Below, piece by piece: positions 1 through 8,271 of a DNA stretch of 64,000 nt. This DNA is from Corynebacterium breve (GTDB lineage Bacteria > Actinomycetota > Actinomycetes > Mycobacteriales > Mycobacteriaceae), in NCBI RefSeq assembly GCF_030252165.1, contig NZ_CP126969.1, positions 2,480,001-2,544,000 on the forward strand, written 5' to 3'. A program made the position numbers and the translations under genes. Under the pieces are notes generated by a model. The model did no database searches, had not been told where the DNA came from, and saw nothing but the letters and a program-made list of their open reading frames with translations. The first letter of the stretch is position 1. Each line of letters starts with the position of its first letter.

Positions 1-477
1 ACCGCGACCACCATCGAGTACCACCATGAGGGGAGGTTGTAGTGGCTCTAGAAGTTGCTGATAGGCCGCAGTTGTTTCGTATCGTGCCCATACCCAATTG
101 AGAACGTAGTTGCGTGTGGCGGCGATGAGAAGACATCCGGCTCCTGTGTAGGTTCCGTCGATAAAGACCTAGTCGTAGATGCGGAAGTTGTCGCACTCGT
201 GTGGGATATCGATAAACCAGAACGTGCGAAACCTGCGTTCAAGGCTTCGTTTGCTTATCCCTTTTGTATCGGCGGCTTCTTGCATGGATTGTTTGCCGCA
301 GATGCAGTCGATGAAGACCGCGAAATCTGAACTTAGCCGTTTGTCCGGTCGGGAGTGAGACGCTGAAGCGCCGCACTGTTTGTTCTTGCAACGCCAGCGT
401 ACCGTGCCTTTTGACGTGGTTCCATTACGTTTGGTTGGCCCGTGACATACCGGGCAGTGAGGTCGGTTTTTGCTCAT
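1..477 (-). pseudogene. IS1249-type (IS256 family) transposase, 5' part, with in-frame amber stop
   Basis: Reading from an ATG at 477 the protein begins with a zinc-ribbon-like segment (CPVCHG, then WRCKNKQCG) typical of IS1249-type transposases of corynebacteria. The frame is interrupted by TAG at 171-169 but continues without shift to the window edge, giving FIDGTYTGAG, an N/W/V-rich stretch and VVLDGGRG. The second block carries the D of FIDGTY and the LDGG motif expected near the catalytic core. A single C-to-T change (CAG to TAG) would explain the stop. The rest of the gene lies left of the window. Family assignment is from remembered motifs; the stop is seen directly. Confidence 0.7.
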
Positions 478-940
478 CCGTTAAGGGAACCGAACCTACT
501 ACCACACGACTACAACCAGGTCCGGGATTGAACGACTCCGAGGTATTTATAAGGGGCAGATCATTATAAACCCACCATTTTTGACCAAGGAGCTGGGCAA
601 ACACCAGTTCACTGGACACACATTTTGTCGCATAACCCTTCGTGGGGGTTGTGGAGTGTTGGAGTGGGGATTGCGGGTGCAAGTCCTAGATCTGGGCATC
701 GGCTGAAGCGCGGACCGCTGTTTGATAGGGCTGTTCCAGGTAATAGGTCCTGCGGATAAAGCCAGATCGACATTGGGGCCCGAGCCTGACTTTAGTCATG
801 GAGTCGCTTATGTCCTAGGCGTAACTTGCTGATGTTATGGCTATGCGAAACTTGTCGGATTTCCACCAGATATCGAATTGCCTGCAATGCTGTTCAGAGC
901 AGTAGAACTGTGTGTCGGAGGGCATGGCTAGGGTAAATGC
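478..940. other. Intergenic region upstream of the IS1249-type remnant, no gene recognised
   Basis: About 460 bp separate the transposase start from the ApeA-like gene. The part next to the transposase is probably the left end of the insertion sequence, but I cannot place its terminal inverted repeat. No reading frame here has the look of a real protein. Confidence 0.4.
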
Positions 941-2185
941 ATGGGGCCATTACAGACAAAGGGAGAGTTCTGGTCACCTCAGAACCCCGACAAACATGTT
1001 GAGGGAACGTTGATCTGGGAGCCAGGCTCTCGGGCGAGAGTTACGCTGAAATCCCGCCTCATTGACGAGCTGGCAAATCCGATAGAGATCTCTACTATGG
1101 GGGTGGCGTTAACAAACAGCGGGGACCCGGCTCGGATCGTTGCGGACGGGGTGCCGCGCACATTGCTTGGTGATACCAAGGCGGGACCAGTCACGTGTGT
1201 CGACTCATACTTGCAGCACTTACCAAGCAACGTGTTTGACATAGCAGCAATGTTAGAGCAGACCTGGGACCCGTACACCTTAATTGTTGGGGCGCACATG
1301 CCAGACGGGAATACTGCGAAACTTAGCGCTGTACGTTTTATCCTCGATAGCTCCGCATGGTGGAGGCAGATGCCAGACTCTGGTAGCGCGGTGAGCGGGG
1401 CCGGTGAGATTGTGTGTGAACGAACCGAAGATGGTCTGGTGTGGTTGGAATTTCGACCGTCGTCCACAATGACTCTTCGCTCGTCAGACCGTGTAGTCCA
1501 TTCGGTGATGACCCTGATGAAGCTGGCCGTAGACGTCGACCTCACACCAATTCGAATCCAAGTCCGTCGTCAAGGTCAGGCAGACTGGCTTGAAGTGAAA
1601 AACAAAGGACAGGATTCGGGGATGCTCTCGTCACCAGATCCGAAGAACCTGCTCGCTCCATCGGCGGTAACCTTGAAGCGGCTCGCAAAGTGGCTAGAGA
1701 TCGAGCAGTCTATGGACGGCCTCGCCGCAGCTGTTGCGAATCCAGTTAAAGGCGAGGCTATGCAGGTCCAGGGACTCGTGGCATGTTCGCTTATCGAGGG
1801 AATCCATAAGCGCATTATTGATTCAAGCAAGAGGGACTACGTCAAACGTGTGCGTGACCTACACAGGATAGCAATGCGTATTGACCCCGAGATTACCAGT
1901 CCAGTCGAGAATTGGGATGAAGTAGTCAGAAACGCGCGCAATGATCTTGCTCATCACAACACGGGGCGTTCGTTCGACGAGCAGTTCTACAACTGGCTAA
2001 TTGCGGAAGCATCCGCGATTTGGGTTCTGAGGCTGTGCCTCTTGTCTCATGCAGGGTTCTCCGACCAGGAGATTGCAGACGCGCTCGGCGAACACCAGCG
2101 ATATCGCTTTTACCGTGAGAACCTTAAAATGCACGTTAAGGAGCGTGAGGCTGAGCTAGCAGCACAAGATGGCGATCTTTCCTGA
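941..2185 (+). CDS. ApeA-like HEPN-domain protein, probable abortive-infection defence effector
   Basis: A 414-residue protein whose start resembles the ApeA N-terminal domain (KGEFWSPQNPD, then EGTLIWEPG). Near the C-terminus it carries R333-N-D-L-A-H338, the Rx4H signature of HEPN ribonucleases, inside a helical region. ApeA proteins are known anti-phage effectors thought to cleave RNA after sensing infection. The ATG at 941 follows a purine-rich AGGGTAAATGC. It sits next to a DUF6602-like gene and an AlbA_2 gene in IS-rich DNA, which fits a small defence island. The family call rests on the two conserved ends; the middle is not recognisable by eye. A C-terminal charged tail follows the HEPN segment. 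Confidence 0.65.
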   Translation: MGPLQTKGEFWSPQNPDKHVEGTLIWEPGSRARVTLKSRLIDELANPIEISTMGVALTNSGDPARIVADGVPRTLLGDTKAGPVTCVDSYLQHLPSNVFDIAAMLEQTWDPYTLIVGAHMPDGNTAKLSAVRFILDSSAWWRQMPDSGSAVSGAGEIVCERTEDGLVWLEFRPSSTMTLRSSDRVVHSVMTLMKLAVDVDLTPIRIQVRRQGQADWLEVKNKGQDSGMLSSPDPKNLLAPSAVTLKRLAKWLEIEQSMDGLAAAVANPVKGEAMQVQGLVACSLIEGIHKRIIDSSKRDYVKRVRDLHRIAMRIDPEITSPVENWDEVVRNARNDLAHHNTGRSFDEQFYNWLIAEASAIWVLRLCLLSHAGFSDQEIADALGEHQRYRFYRENLKMHVKEREAELAAQDGDLS

Positions 2186-2325
2186 TTTAGGCAGAAAAGC
2201 CACTGTAGGTTGGTTGCTGCTACATAAGTTGATGGTCATCAAATATGCAAAGCGGTTGAGTTCAGGTTAAATGTGCAGTTGGGTTCTAGATTAGCCTTCG
2301 GCTGCGACAATGAAATGAGGGTGTC

Positions 2326-3386
2326 TTGAGCGAGAGCATTGCCTACGATGACGCTGAGGAATACACGTTCAGCAAGCTCGGTGGACACCCTCAGCCGCTA
2401 TCGGGCCAGCACTTGCGGTGGCTAAACTCGGCTTCCTCGCAGATGGCGGATGAGTACGATGAAGTATTCTCACGCCTATCGATGACGACCGGACGAGTCC
2501 AGGAATCCGGCATGCAGGTTGAAGCGGCATGGGCCACATTCCTCGAGAGTTGGTTACCGCCACAGTATGAAGTAGTCAAGAATAAGCACATAGTTGGCGA
2601 GATTGATAATGGTGAGCCACCCGAAGAGACGACATAGTTGTCCTTCGACCGAGTTATCCGAGATCCCTGCGATCCAAATCGCATATTCTGGTGGGAGGTC
2701 TCGCCGCGGCATTCTCAGTGAAATCAACACTTAAGAGTTCGTCGATTCAACAAGCTGCGCAGTCTTGTGCCTGTCTGCAACGCACGTTGGCTCCAAGGGA
2801 AGGCACTCCGAGGAAAGAGCTGACGCGACCGTTCATTTATGGGCTGCTCGCGAGCTCGCATGAATGGAAAAAGCCTTCTTCTCATCCCTTTTACAACGTA
2901 TCCAAGCAACTTTTTGAAGCTGATCAGAGCTTTGCCGCGCACCCGATTGCATCGCTAGATCTTGTTTGTGTCCCGGATCTGGGTACTTGGAATCACATTA
3001 CGAGTGTTCGTCCTCCAGTGCCCTCGCACCCGCAAATGTTTGAGGATCTTCCGGCGGGAGAGCAACAAGCCGCAATCGACATGCTTAACTCCATGGAGAT
3101 TCGATCCGCGTTCGTACTTAACCCTGCACGCCGTGAAGGTGATGTTTTGGCATCGTTCCTCACCTCACTTTATTCGAGGCTCGCGCTTCAAGACCACGAA
3201 CTCAAGACGCTTGCCAACTCCTTCTCACTCATGGGCGCAGATTCTGGCGGGCGCAACAAGAGTCGAATCTGGGACGCAAGCGAGGTGCTTTCGGCAGGGG
3301 TGAGGGAAACTCCGTGGAACCACTGGGACAATTTCACGTTTGGGGCTGAGTATGCAACGACATATGGATGGCACGTTCCTTGGTGA
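2326..3386 (+). pseudogene. DUF6602-like protein, split by a one-base frameshift
   Basis: The first frame starts at a TTG (2326, after ATGAGGG) and runs to TAG at 2635-2637, ending GEPPEETT. The downstream frame, offset by one base loss, continues without a gap as DIVVLRPSYPRS, then LAAAFSVKSTLKSSSI, to 3386. Joined, the product is about 350 residues and reads like DUF6602-type proteins, which have a restriction-endonuclease-like core (the D of DIVVL and the FSVKS lysine are candidates for it). One missing base near 2627-2634 (GAGAC_GACATA) restores the frame. It follows the ApeA-like gene by 140 bp in the same direction. Either a true null allele or a sequence error; the protein downstream of the shift is well preserved. 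Confidence 0.6.
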
Positions 3387-3496
3387 GTGGGTCGTTTGTC
3401 AATGTGTCAAGCAGTAAAAGCAGTGACCTCGAAAGGAAGCCCAGTCCATTGTGAAGTTTCGAGACATCGTTCTGATTCGGTGTTTCGGGGCTTCGT

Positions 3497-3625
3497 TTAT
3501 CTCTGTGGGTCGGCAAGTTCTTTGATCGTTTTGCCTTGGGTGAGACGTTCATGGCGCAGCGCGTCACCGATGCGGGTGCGCAGCAAGTCGGGCTTGTTTG
3601 TGTCGGAGACTAGATAGAGGTGCAT
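3497..3625 (-). pseudogene. Short N-terminal fragment of an XRE-type HTH regulator
   Basis: A 42-codon frame from ATG 3625 contains RIGDALRHERLTQGKTIKELAD, which resembles the first two helices of a Cro/C1-type helix-turn-helix, then ends abruptly at TAA 3499-3497. The second half of the HTH is missing, so this is probably a decayed remnant. Short length makes the call tentative. Confidence 0.35.
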
Positions 3626-3668
3626 GAAGACGAGACTATTTACATTGTGTGGAGCCTGAAAGGCCAGC

Positions 3669-3980
3669 TTAGTTGGTCTGTAGACCAGCGACGATTCTGT
3701 CGAGAGCCTGCAGGTACGCGTCGAATGCTCTTCTGCCAGCGCTAGTCATTTTCATTCGGGTGACGGGTTTCTTGCCGATGAATGCCTTGGTCGCAACAAC
3801 CAGTTCGGCTTCTTCTAGAATCGCGAGGTGCTTCGACAGCAGCGAATAGCTGATGCCGAGGCTAGTGAGCAGTGTCTGATAATCGACGGATTCCACGCTG
3901 TTTAGCGCGCCCATGATGCTAAGTCGCACAGGCGAATGGATCGTTCCATCGATCAGATTGCGGGCTTCTGCAAGATTCAT
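3669..3980 (-). CDS. Winged-helix transcriptional regulator (MarR/ArsR-like, truncated-type)
   Basis: A 103-residue single-domain wHTH: SPVRLSIMGAL, the recognition-helix region GISYSLLSKHLAILEEAELV, and a wing with FIGKKPVTRMKMTSAGRRAFDAYL. This layout is that of short winged-helix regulators that usually repress a neighbouring membrane-protein gene. Its start codon overlaps the stop of the upstream membrane-protein gene by four bases (ATGA type), so both are translated from one mRNA. The operator-like palindrome at 4454-4489 in front of the pair is the likely autoregulatory site. Ligand unknown. Confidence 0.75.
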   Translation of the reverse strand: MNLAEARNLIDGTIHSPVRLSIMGALNSVESVDYQTLLTSLGISYSLLSKHLAILEEAELVVATKAFIGKKPVTRMKMTSAGRRAFDAYLQALDRIVAGLQTN

Positions 3981-4420
3981 TTCGGTGCCCGTTTAAAGAA
4001 GATAAGCGTTGCGACGACTGGTGGAATGAAGACCGTCAAAGTCGCGGGAACGATCCATGGCCATGGAATATCTTCCGGCCCTAGGTTGGTGTGCCAAATG
4101 ACAGAGAATACGGTTCCTACTACCACTATCCAGAAGAAGATTCCGAGTACGAGGCGTTGAAAACCGTGTGGCCGTGCCTTGGCGGTGACATATATCGCCT
4201 GGGTCAAACGGTAAGAGATGAAAATAAAGAGGCCGACTGTCGTGAAATTTATGATTCCGCCCCATTCCGAATATGTGCTTGCCAGGTTGATTACAAGTAC
4301 ACCGGTTAAACAGGCGAGGTAAACCATCCAGAGCGTCGCTTCTCGTCTGTTTATTCCGATAGCTCCGCCCCGACGACGGGCAGATTGCGCGGTTTTGGTG
4401 AACTCAGGTGAGCGAGTCAT
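3977..4420 (-). CDS. Four-helix membrane protein co-transcribed with wHTH regulator
   Basis: A 147-residue protein with four hydrophobic segments (around LWMVYLACLTGVLVINLAS, FTTVGLFIFISYRL, LVLGIFFWIVVVGTVFSVIW and WIVPATLTVFIPPVVATLIFF). A clear ribosome binding site (AAGGAG) precedes the ATG at 4420. No catalytic motif is visible. It is the first gene of a two-gene operon with the regulator at 3669-3980. Membrane protein plus small wHTH pairs are common but mostly uncharacterised. Confidence 0.75.
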   Translation of the reverse strand: MTRSPEFTKTAQSARRRGGAIGINRREATLWMVYLACLTGVLVINLASTYSEWGGIINFTTVGLFIFISYRLTQAIYVTAKARPHGFQRLVLGIFFWIVVVGTVFSVIWHTNLGPEDIPWPWIVPATLTVFIPPVVATLIFFKRAPK

Positions 4421-4453
4421 GAGCTTCTCCTTGGCTGGTGGAGAGACCTTGTA

Positions 4454-4489
4454 TTTTACATTCTATTAAGCGCTTAACGGATTGTAAAG
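4454..4489 (-). promoter_or_regulatory. Promoter with embedded 36-bp palindromic operator
   Basis: On the minus strand TTTACA (4488-4483) and TAGAAT (4465-4460) are spaced by exactly 17 bp, each five of six to the sigma-70 consensus. The spacer contains the perfect palindrome TTAAGCGCTTAA (4466-4477), which extends to an imperfect 36-bp dyad (14 of 18 positions match between arms). A repressor bound here would block RNA polymerase directly. It serves the gene pair ending at 3669. Confidence 0.7.
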
Positions 4490-4735
4490 TGTGTTTTTGT
4501 GCAGACTGGCCGAAGCTTGCCGGTTGTGTTTCCGCAGCAAGGAAAATTATTCACCACGTGACCCGGGAAATTGCAAATAAAAGTTGATGCGTTGTGGATA
4601 GTGTATATATCATCGCAGGCTATAGGCTTGACAGCCCGTAGATGTTGCATCAAGTGAGGAATCAATTAATGAAGTAGAGATGAACCAAGGCCATTGGGCA
4701 GCCTGTCCGGTCTCCGGTTGTCAGTAAGGAATTGT

Positions 4736-5155
4736 ATGAAACACCGGCCACAAGTGCCTAGACACTCCGTCTATGAGTCGGGTGTCATTACCGCGCTCCA
4801 GCGACACGCTTTCCAAGCCGCAGAACGTGCCGGCCACCTTGTCACGACAAGGGGACCGGTGACATGCATCGTGTTCTGCGGGCAGGTTCTAGACATTGAG
4901 TACGGCTCAGCCGAAACGATCGAATACTCAGACTTTGAACGCGCGGTTCTCGATTGGGCAACCGAAGTGGAGCAAGCCTTCCATCGTGAAGACACCGCAG
5001 GGCTGAGTGATCTCTCGATCGAGGCTGCGCGGGCAATTCGCACAGGCGATTGGCTCGCAGTTCCAGTCAAGCTTGACGACGACCAACTGCTCCGCATTCT
5101 CGAAGCGGCCGCAAAACTTGTCAGCAGCGGAAGCGAAGCCAGCAAATTCGTCTGA
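4736..5155 (+). CDS. Hypothetical protein, 139 residues
   Basis: I chose the ATG at 4736 because AAGGA lies seven bases upstream; a TTG at 4694 in frame has no such site. The product is soluble, acidic and helical (RAVLDWATEVEQAF, DDDQLLRILEAAAKLV) with two cysteines in VTCIVFCGQ. I do not recognise the family. It stands alone between the wHTH operon and the AlbA_2 gene, with no close co-directional partner. Confidence 0.5.
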   Translation: MKHRPQVPRHSVYESGVITALQRHAFQAAERAGHLVTTRGPVTCIVFCGQVLDIEYGSAETIEYSDFERAVLDWATEVEQAFHREDTAGLSDLSIEAARAIRTGDWLAVPVKLDDDQLLRILEAAAKLVSSGSEASKFV

Positions 5156-5493
5156 TCCGCCGCAGCGCCATTTGGCGGAATGTCTGGTCTGGAAGATGCG
5201 GGAGGATCCCGCTACCTCGCCATTTCCGACGATGCTATTAAGCAAGGTCCTGTCCGTGTCTATAGCTTTACCTGGCCTTGGTCAATAGGGGTGCGGGGCC
5301 AGAAGCAACCGTAGTCTGTCATGACAACGCCAACGAAGGACTTGCGCTTATCGACGACGGTGCCACCGCGGAACACCCCGGTGGAGGTAAATCTGCTCTC
5401 GACTGGCAAGTAGGATCGCAGACCAACTGTACTGCTGTCACCAATGCTGTTGCCCTGAACGACCAACATTCGCCCAGTTTAACAGAACATGTG

Positions 5494-5514
5494 AGATTAT
5501 GGAGTCTCTAATCT
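5494..5514. promoter_or_regulatory. Palindrome AGATTA-N9-TAATCT
   Basis: Inverted repeat AGATTA (5494-5499) and TAATCT (5509-5514) with GGAGTC in the centre. It resembles the sites at 5544-5571 and 7342-7377 and is the upstream member of the set around the AlbA_2 gene. Confidence 0.5.
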
Positions 5515-5543
5515 GTCGATAAATCGATTTTTGTCAATTGAGT

Positions 5544-5571
5544 GTTAGATTAAGGGAGTCCCTAAACTAAC
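5544..5571. promoter_or_regulatory. 28-bp palindrome in the promoter of the AlbA_2 gene
   Basis: GTTAGATTAAGGGA pairs with its mirror half ending CTAAC; 11 of 14 positions match. It lies 20 bp before the start at 5592, where an autoregulator would be expected to bind. Confidence 0.55.
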
Positions 5572-5591
5572 ATTTCGAAGGCAGTGGTTGA

Positions 5592-7313
5592 ATGGTCGTG
5601 CAGCGTGGACTGGAGCGTCGTCGTCAGTTGGAGCAAATGGTCGACGATATTCTCAAGACTTCCTCCAATGGAGCACTCCAAATGACGACGGAGTCTGAGG
5701 CGATCGATTTCAAAGAAGAAGCGGGACGTCGTCAAGGGAGAGATCTGCTTCCCGGCCAACCTGATAACCAGGTAGCTGCCACAAAGCTTGCTGATGAAGT
5801 TGCGTGCATGGCCAACTCTCCTGGCGGCGGCGTGCTGATTGTCGGAGTGGAGGACAAAACCGGGAGGGTCATCGGTACTGAGTTAGATATCGAAAAGCTT
5901 CGGCAACGAATCCATTCCGGCGTTGGCGTTGCCCCCAGCATTCAAGACTATTCCGTTGAGGGGCTGCGCGTACTGGCCATCTATGTAGCAGAATCCTCGG
6001 AACCTGTTGAAGATACTTCAGGCAGGTTGCGATGGAGGGTAAGCGATAGATGCGTAGAAGTAGACCGATCCGAATGGTGGCAGCATCGGGATACTGTGCG
6101 TGGCTACGATCCGCTGGCATCAGCATCAACAAAGACGGCAGCCGATGTTCGTCCAGGGGCATTAGGGATCGCTCGTCGGTGGCGCGGCGTTGAAGACATC
6201 ACTGACATGGACTTCCTTCGTGAATTAGGTGCCTTGCGAAGTGATGGACACCTGTCGGAGGCGGCAGCGTTACTTTTCACATCGTTGGGACGAGTCGCAG
6301 TTGAGCTCACTCAGTTCAATGTGCCCAGCGGTCAAGTTCTCAACCGCGTTCAGCCCGCTAAGGAATTGTCACTCGTCGAACAAATTGATGCCGTCGAGTC
6401 TGCGTTAGCCATTATGAATACAAAGATCACTGTGGAAACGGGGCTGAGCCATCGGCAGATTGACCGCATTCCGCAAACAGCCGTGCGCGAAGCAATTCTC
6501 AACGGTGTCATCCACCGGGATTGGAATTTGATGGCTCCGACAGACGTGAGATGGACGGATGCTGATTCCATGCTTGAGGTGCGCAGTCCGGGTGGCTTCA
6601 TCGGCGAAGTTAACGAGCACAATATCTTGAGCCAGCGAGAAGCTAGATACCCTGCTCTCGCGGACTTGTTTCGGGCAGTAGGGCTCGTCGATAAGCAAGG
6701 TGTTGGGGTAGATCGAATGTATCGCGCCATGATTAGTCTCGGGCATACGGTACCGGTGATTGAAGAGGTTGCGGGTCCCTATGTACACGTCACCTTGGTC
6801 GGTGGACAGCCGAAACGGCCTGTTTTAGAAGTGATGGACGCGGTGCGGCCGGCCGAACGCAGGGATGACTATCGGTTGAGCATCATTTTGCATCAGCTGC
6901 TTCATAAGCCTTTTCTTACGATTTCATCGCTAGCTCGTGCTCTGCAATCTTCTGAAGAAGCTGCGCGAGTCGCTCTGCAGGTCGCGCTGCAAACGGTTGT
7001 GCGTGGTGCACCATTTTTGCAACGCTTTGGCGATGCGTGGTTGCTCGGCGAAAAGGTGCTTGAGATCCTCGAGCAGGATCATGACCTGGTCACTCCGCTT
7101 GTCGCATACCGCGGGACAGATGAGGACGCTGCTTACTCGACGATCAAGTTGTGGTTGGCAGAGAATTCGGGGATTACCACGGGCGACCTCATGACGTTGA
7201 GCGGGATGGCCCGAGGAACTGCAAAGAAGATACTGGACAACCTCGTAGCTGCAGGAGACTTGGTGCCTAAAGGCAAGGGAAGATCGTCACGGTACGAGAC
7301 GGCTCAACCCTAA
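5592..7313 (+). CDS. AlbA_2 (Schlafen-like) DNA/RNA-binding protein with HATPase and winged-helix domains
   Basis: 573 residues. ESEAIDFKEE (34-43) and CMANSPGGGVLIVGVED (about 72-88) are the two hallmark blocks of the AlbA_2/Schlafen domain. Residues 295-400 match the C-terminal HATPase_c_4 region (REAILNGVIHRDW with N304 and HRD 308-310; SPGGF; GVGVDRMYRAM). The last 110 residues read as a winged helix (ITTGDLMTLSGMARGTAKKILDNLVAAGDL). Such proteins are annotated as RecG-like or putative transcriptional regulators and often lie in defence islands. It is monocistronic and framed by three related palindromes (5494, 5544, 7342), suggesting that it binds them. Start ATG follows GAAGG about ten bases upstream. 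Confidence 0.8.
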   Translation: MVVQRGLERRRQLEQMVDDILKTSSNGALQMTTESEAIDFKEEAGRRQGRDLLPGQPDNQVAATKLADEVACMANSPGGGVLIVGVEDKTGRVIGTELDIEKLRQRIHSGVGVAPSIQDYSVEGLRVLAIYVAESSEPVEDTSGRLRWRVSDRCVEVDRSEWWQHRDTVRGYDPLASASTKTAADVRPGALGIARRWRGVEDITDMDFLRELGALRSDGHLSEAAALLFTSLGRVAVELTQFNVPSGQVLNRVQPAKELSLVEQIDAVESALAIMNTKITVETGLSHRQIDRIPQTAVREAILNGVIHRDWNLMAPTDVRWTDADSMLEVRSPGGFIGEVNEHNILSQREARYPALADLFRAVGLVDKQGVGVDRMYRAMISLGHTVPVIEEVAGPYVHVTLVGGQPKRPVLEVMDAVRPAERRDDYRLSIILHQLLHKPFLTISSLARALQSSEEAARVALQVALQTVVRGAPFLQRFGDAWLLGEKVLEILEQDHDLVTPLVAYRGTDEDAAYSTIKLWLAENSGITTGDLMTLSGMARGTAKKILDNLVAAGDLVPKGKGRSSRYETAQP

Positions 7314-7341
7314 TTCGCCAACTTTTCGCTTTTCGACGAAT

Positions 7342-7377
7342 CACTGTGAGATTAGAGGGGTGCCTAATCTCACAGTG
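7342..7377. promoter_or_regulatory. Perfect 14-bp inverted repeat downstream of the AlbA_2 gene
   Basis: CACTGTGAGATTAG (7342-7355) pairs perfectly with 7364-7377 around an 8-base loop. It starts 28 bp past the AlbA_2 stop, so it could act as a terminator, but there is no T-tract. The core AGATTA/TAATCT matches the two palindromes upstream of that gene, favouring an operator role. Confidence 0.55.
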
Positions 7378-7479
7378 GATGAGAAATGCTGAGGGAATTG
7401 GCGATTAACGGCCGTCTCTGTGCGAATGCCGACCCCGAAGCGCACGAACTGGCCGCAGGGATCGTCGATAAGCGGGAAA

Positions 7480-8271
7480 CTAGAGGCGGGTCAGGGCGCG
7501 GAGCTGCTCGATGAGGGCAGCTGGTGCGGCCATCATTGCGAGAATGGTGATCAGGGCGCCGACGATGCCCCCAACAAGACCACCGATGAGGCCAGAGTTT
7601 TCGCTCGAGCCTGCTTCTGGCTCTTCGGTTGGCTCCTCAGGCGTTTCAGGCTCTTCAGTCTCAACAGGAGTTTCTGGTGCGTCGGTGGTTGGCAGGGGGG
7701 CTGCTTCGCCGTCCAGGACTTCACCTGTGTAGAGCGGGTTCGGAATGGTGAGAGTGCGAACTTCGTCGAGGATCTGGTCCGCGTCGCCTTCGGCGACTGC
7801 GCCGAAGTCGTACATGGTGAACACGAGGCGATCATCGTACGCATCCAGGTTGGTGCCGTAGTTGTCGTCGCCGGTGACAATCTCGGTTGCGGTCTCGGTG
7901 TTCTCGCCCTCGGCATCCCAGCCGTTGTGCATGTCAACGGTGTTGATGTTCCAGAAACCGTCAGGGTGGCCACCAGGAACGCGCTTTTGCATGTAGGCGT
8001 CGCCAGCTTCGGCAGGGTAGTGGGTGTGGCCCGAGACCCAGACGGCGTTAGGGAAGTCGCCCATCAAGGTGGTCAGGCGATCGTTGTGTTGGTGGTGAGT
8101 GGAGTACTGCGGCTGGTAGGTACCGCCGGTGGTTTCGCCCAGTGGGAAGTGCGACAGGATCAGGACCTGCTTGTTCAAATCGGTCCAGGAGTTCAGGCGA
8201 GTTTCCAAGAAGTTCAACTGCTCCTCGGACATTGATACCTCTGGTGGGCGTTGGTCTTCCTGGCCGAGAAC
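7480..8271 (-). pseudogene. Surface metallophosphoesterase, 3' part, truncated by IS1628 copy 1
   Basis: The remaining 264 residues hold the C-terminal half of a calcineurin-like phosphoesterase: ILSHFPLGE and WVSGHTHYP supply the last two metal-binding histidine motifs. A Thr/Glu/Pro-rich linker follows (ETPVETEEPETPEEPTEEPE), then a Gly-rich hydrophobic segment (GLIGGLVGGIVGALITILAM) that looks like a membrane anchor, so the protein was probably secreted and cell-attached. The N-terminal metal ligands and signal peptide are missing. The reading frame now runs from inside the insertion sequence, but that start is artificial. Confidence 0.75.

Larger units (their letters stand above)
5156..5591. 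other. Intergenic region before the AlbA_2 gene
   Basis: No convincing gene. A minus-strand frame at 5260-5469 encodes 69 residues of unknown type and might be a remnant. The last 100 bp are AT-rich and contain two palindromes listed separately. Confidence 0.4.

Noticed and set aside
5260..5469. 69-residue minus-strand frame
   Set aside because: No ribosome site, no family resemblance; kept only as a possible remnant.
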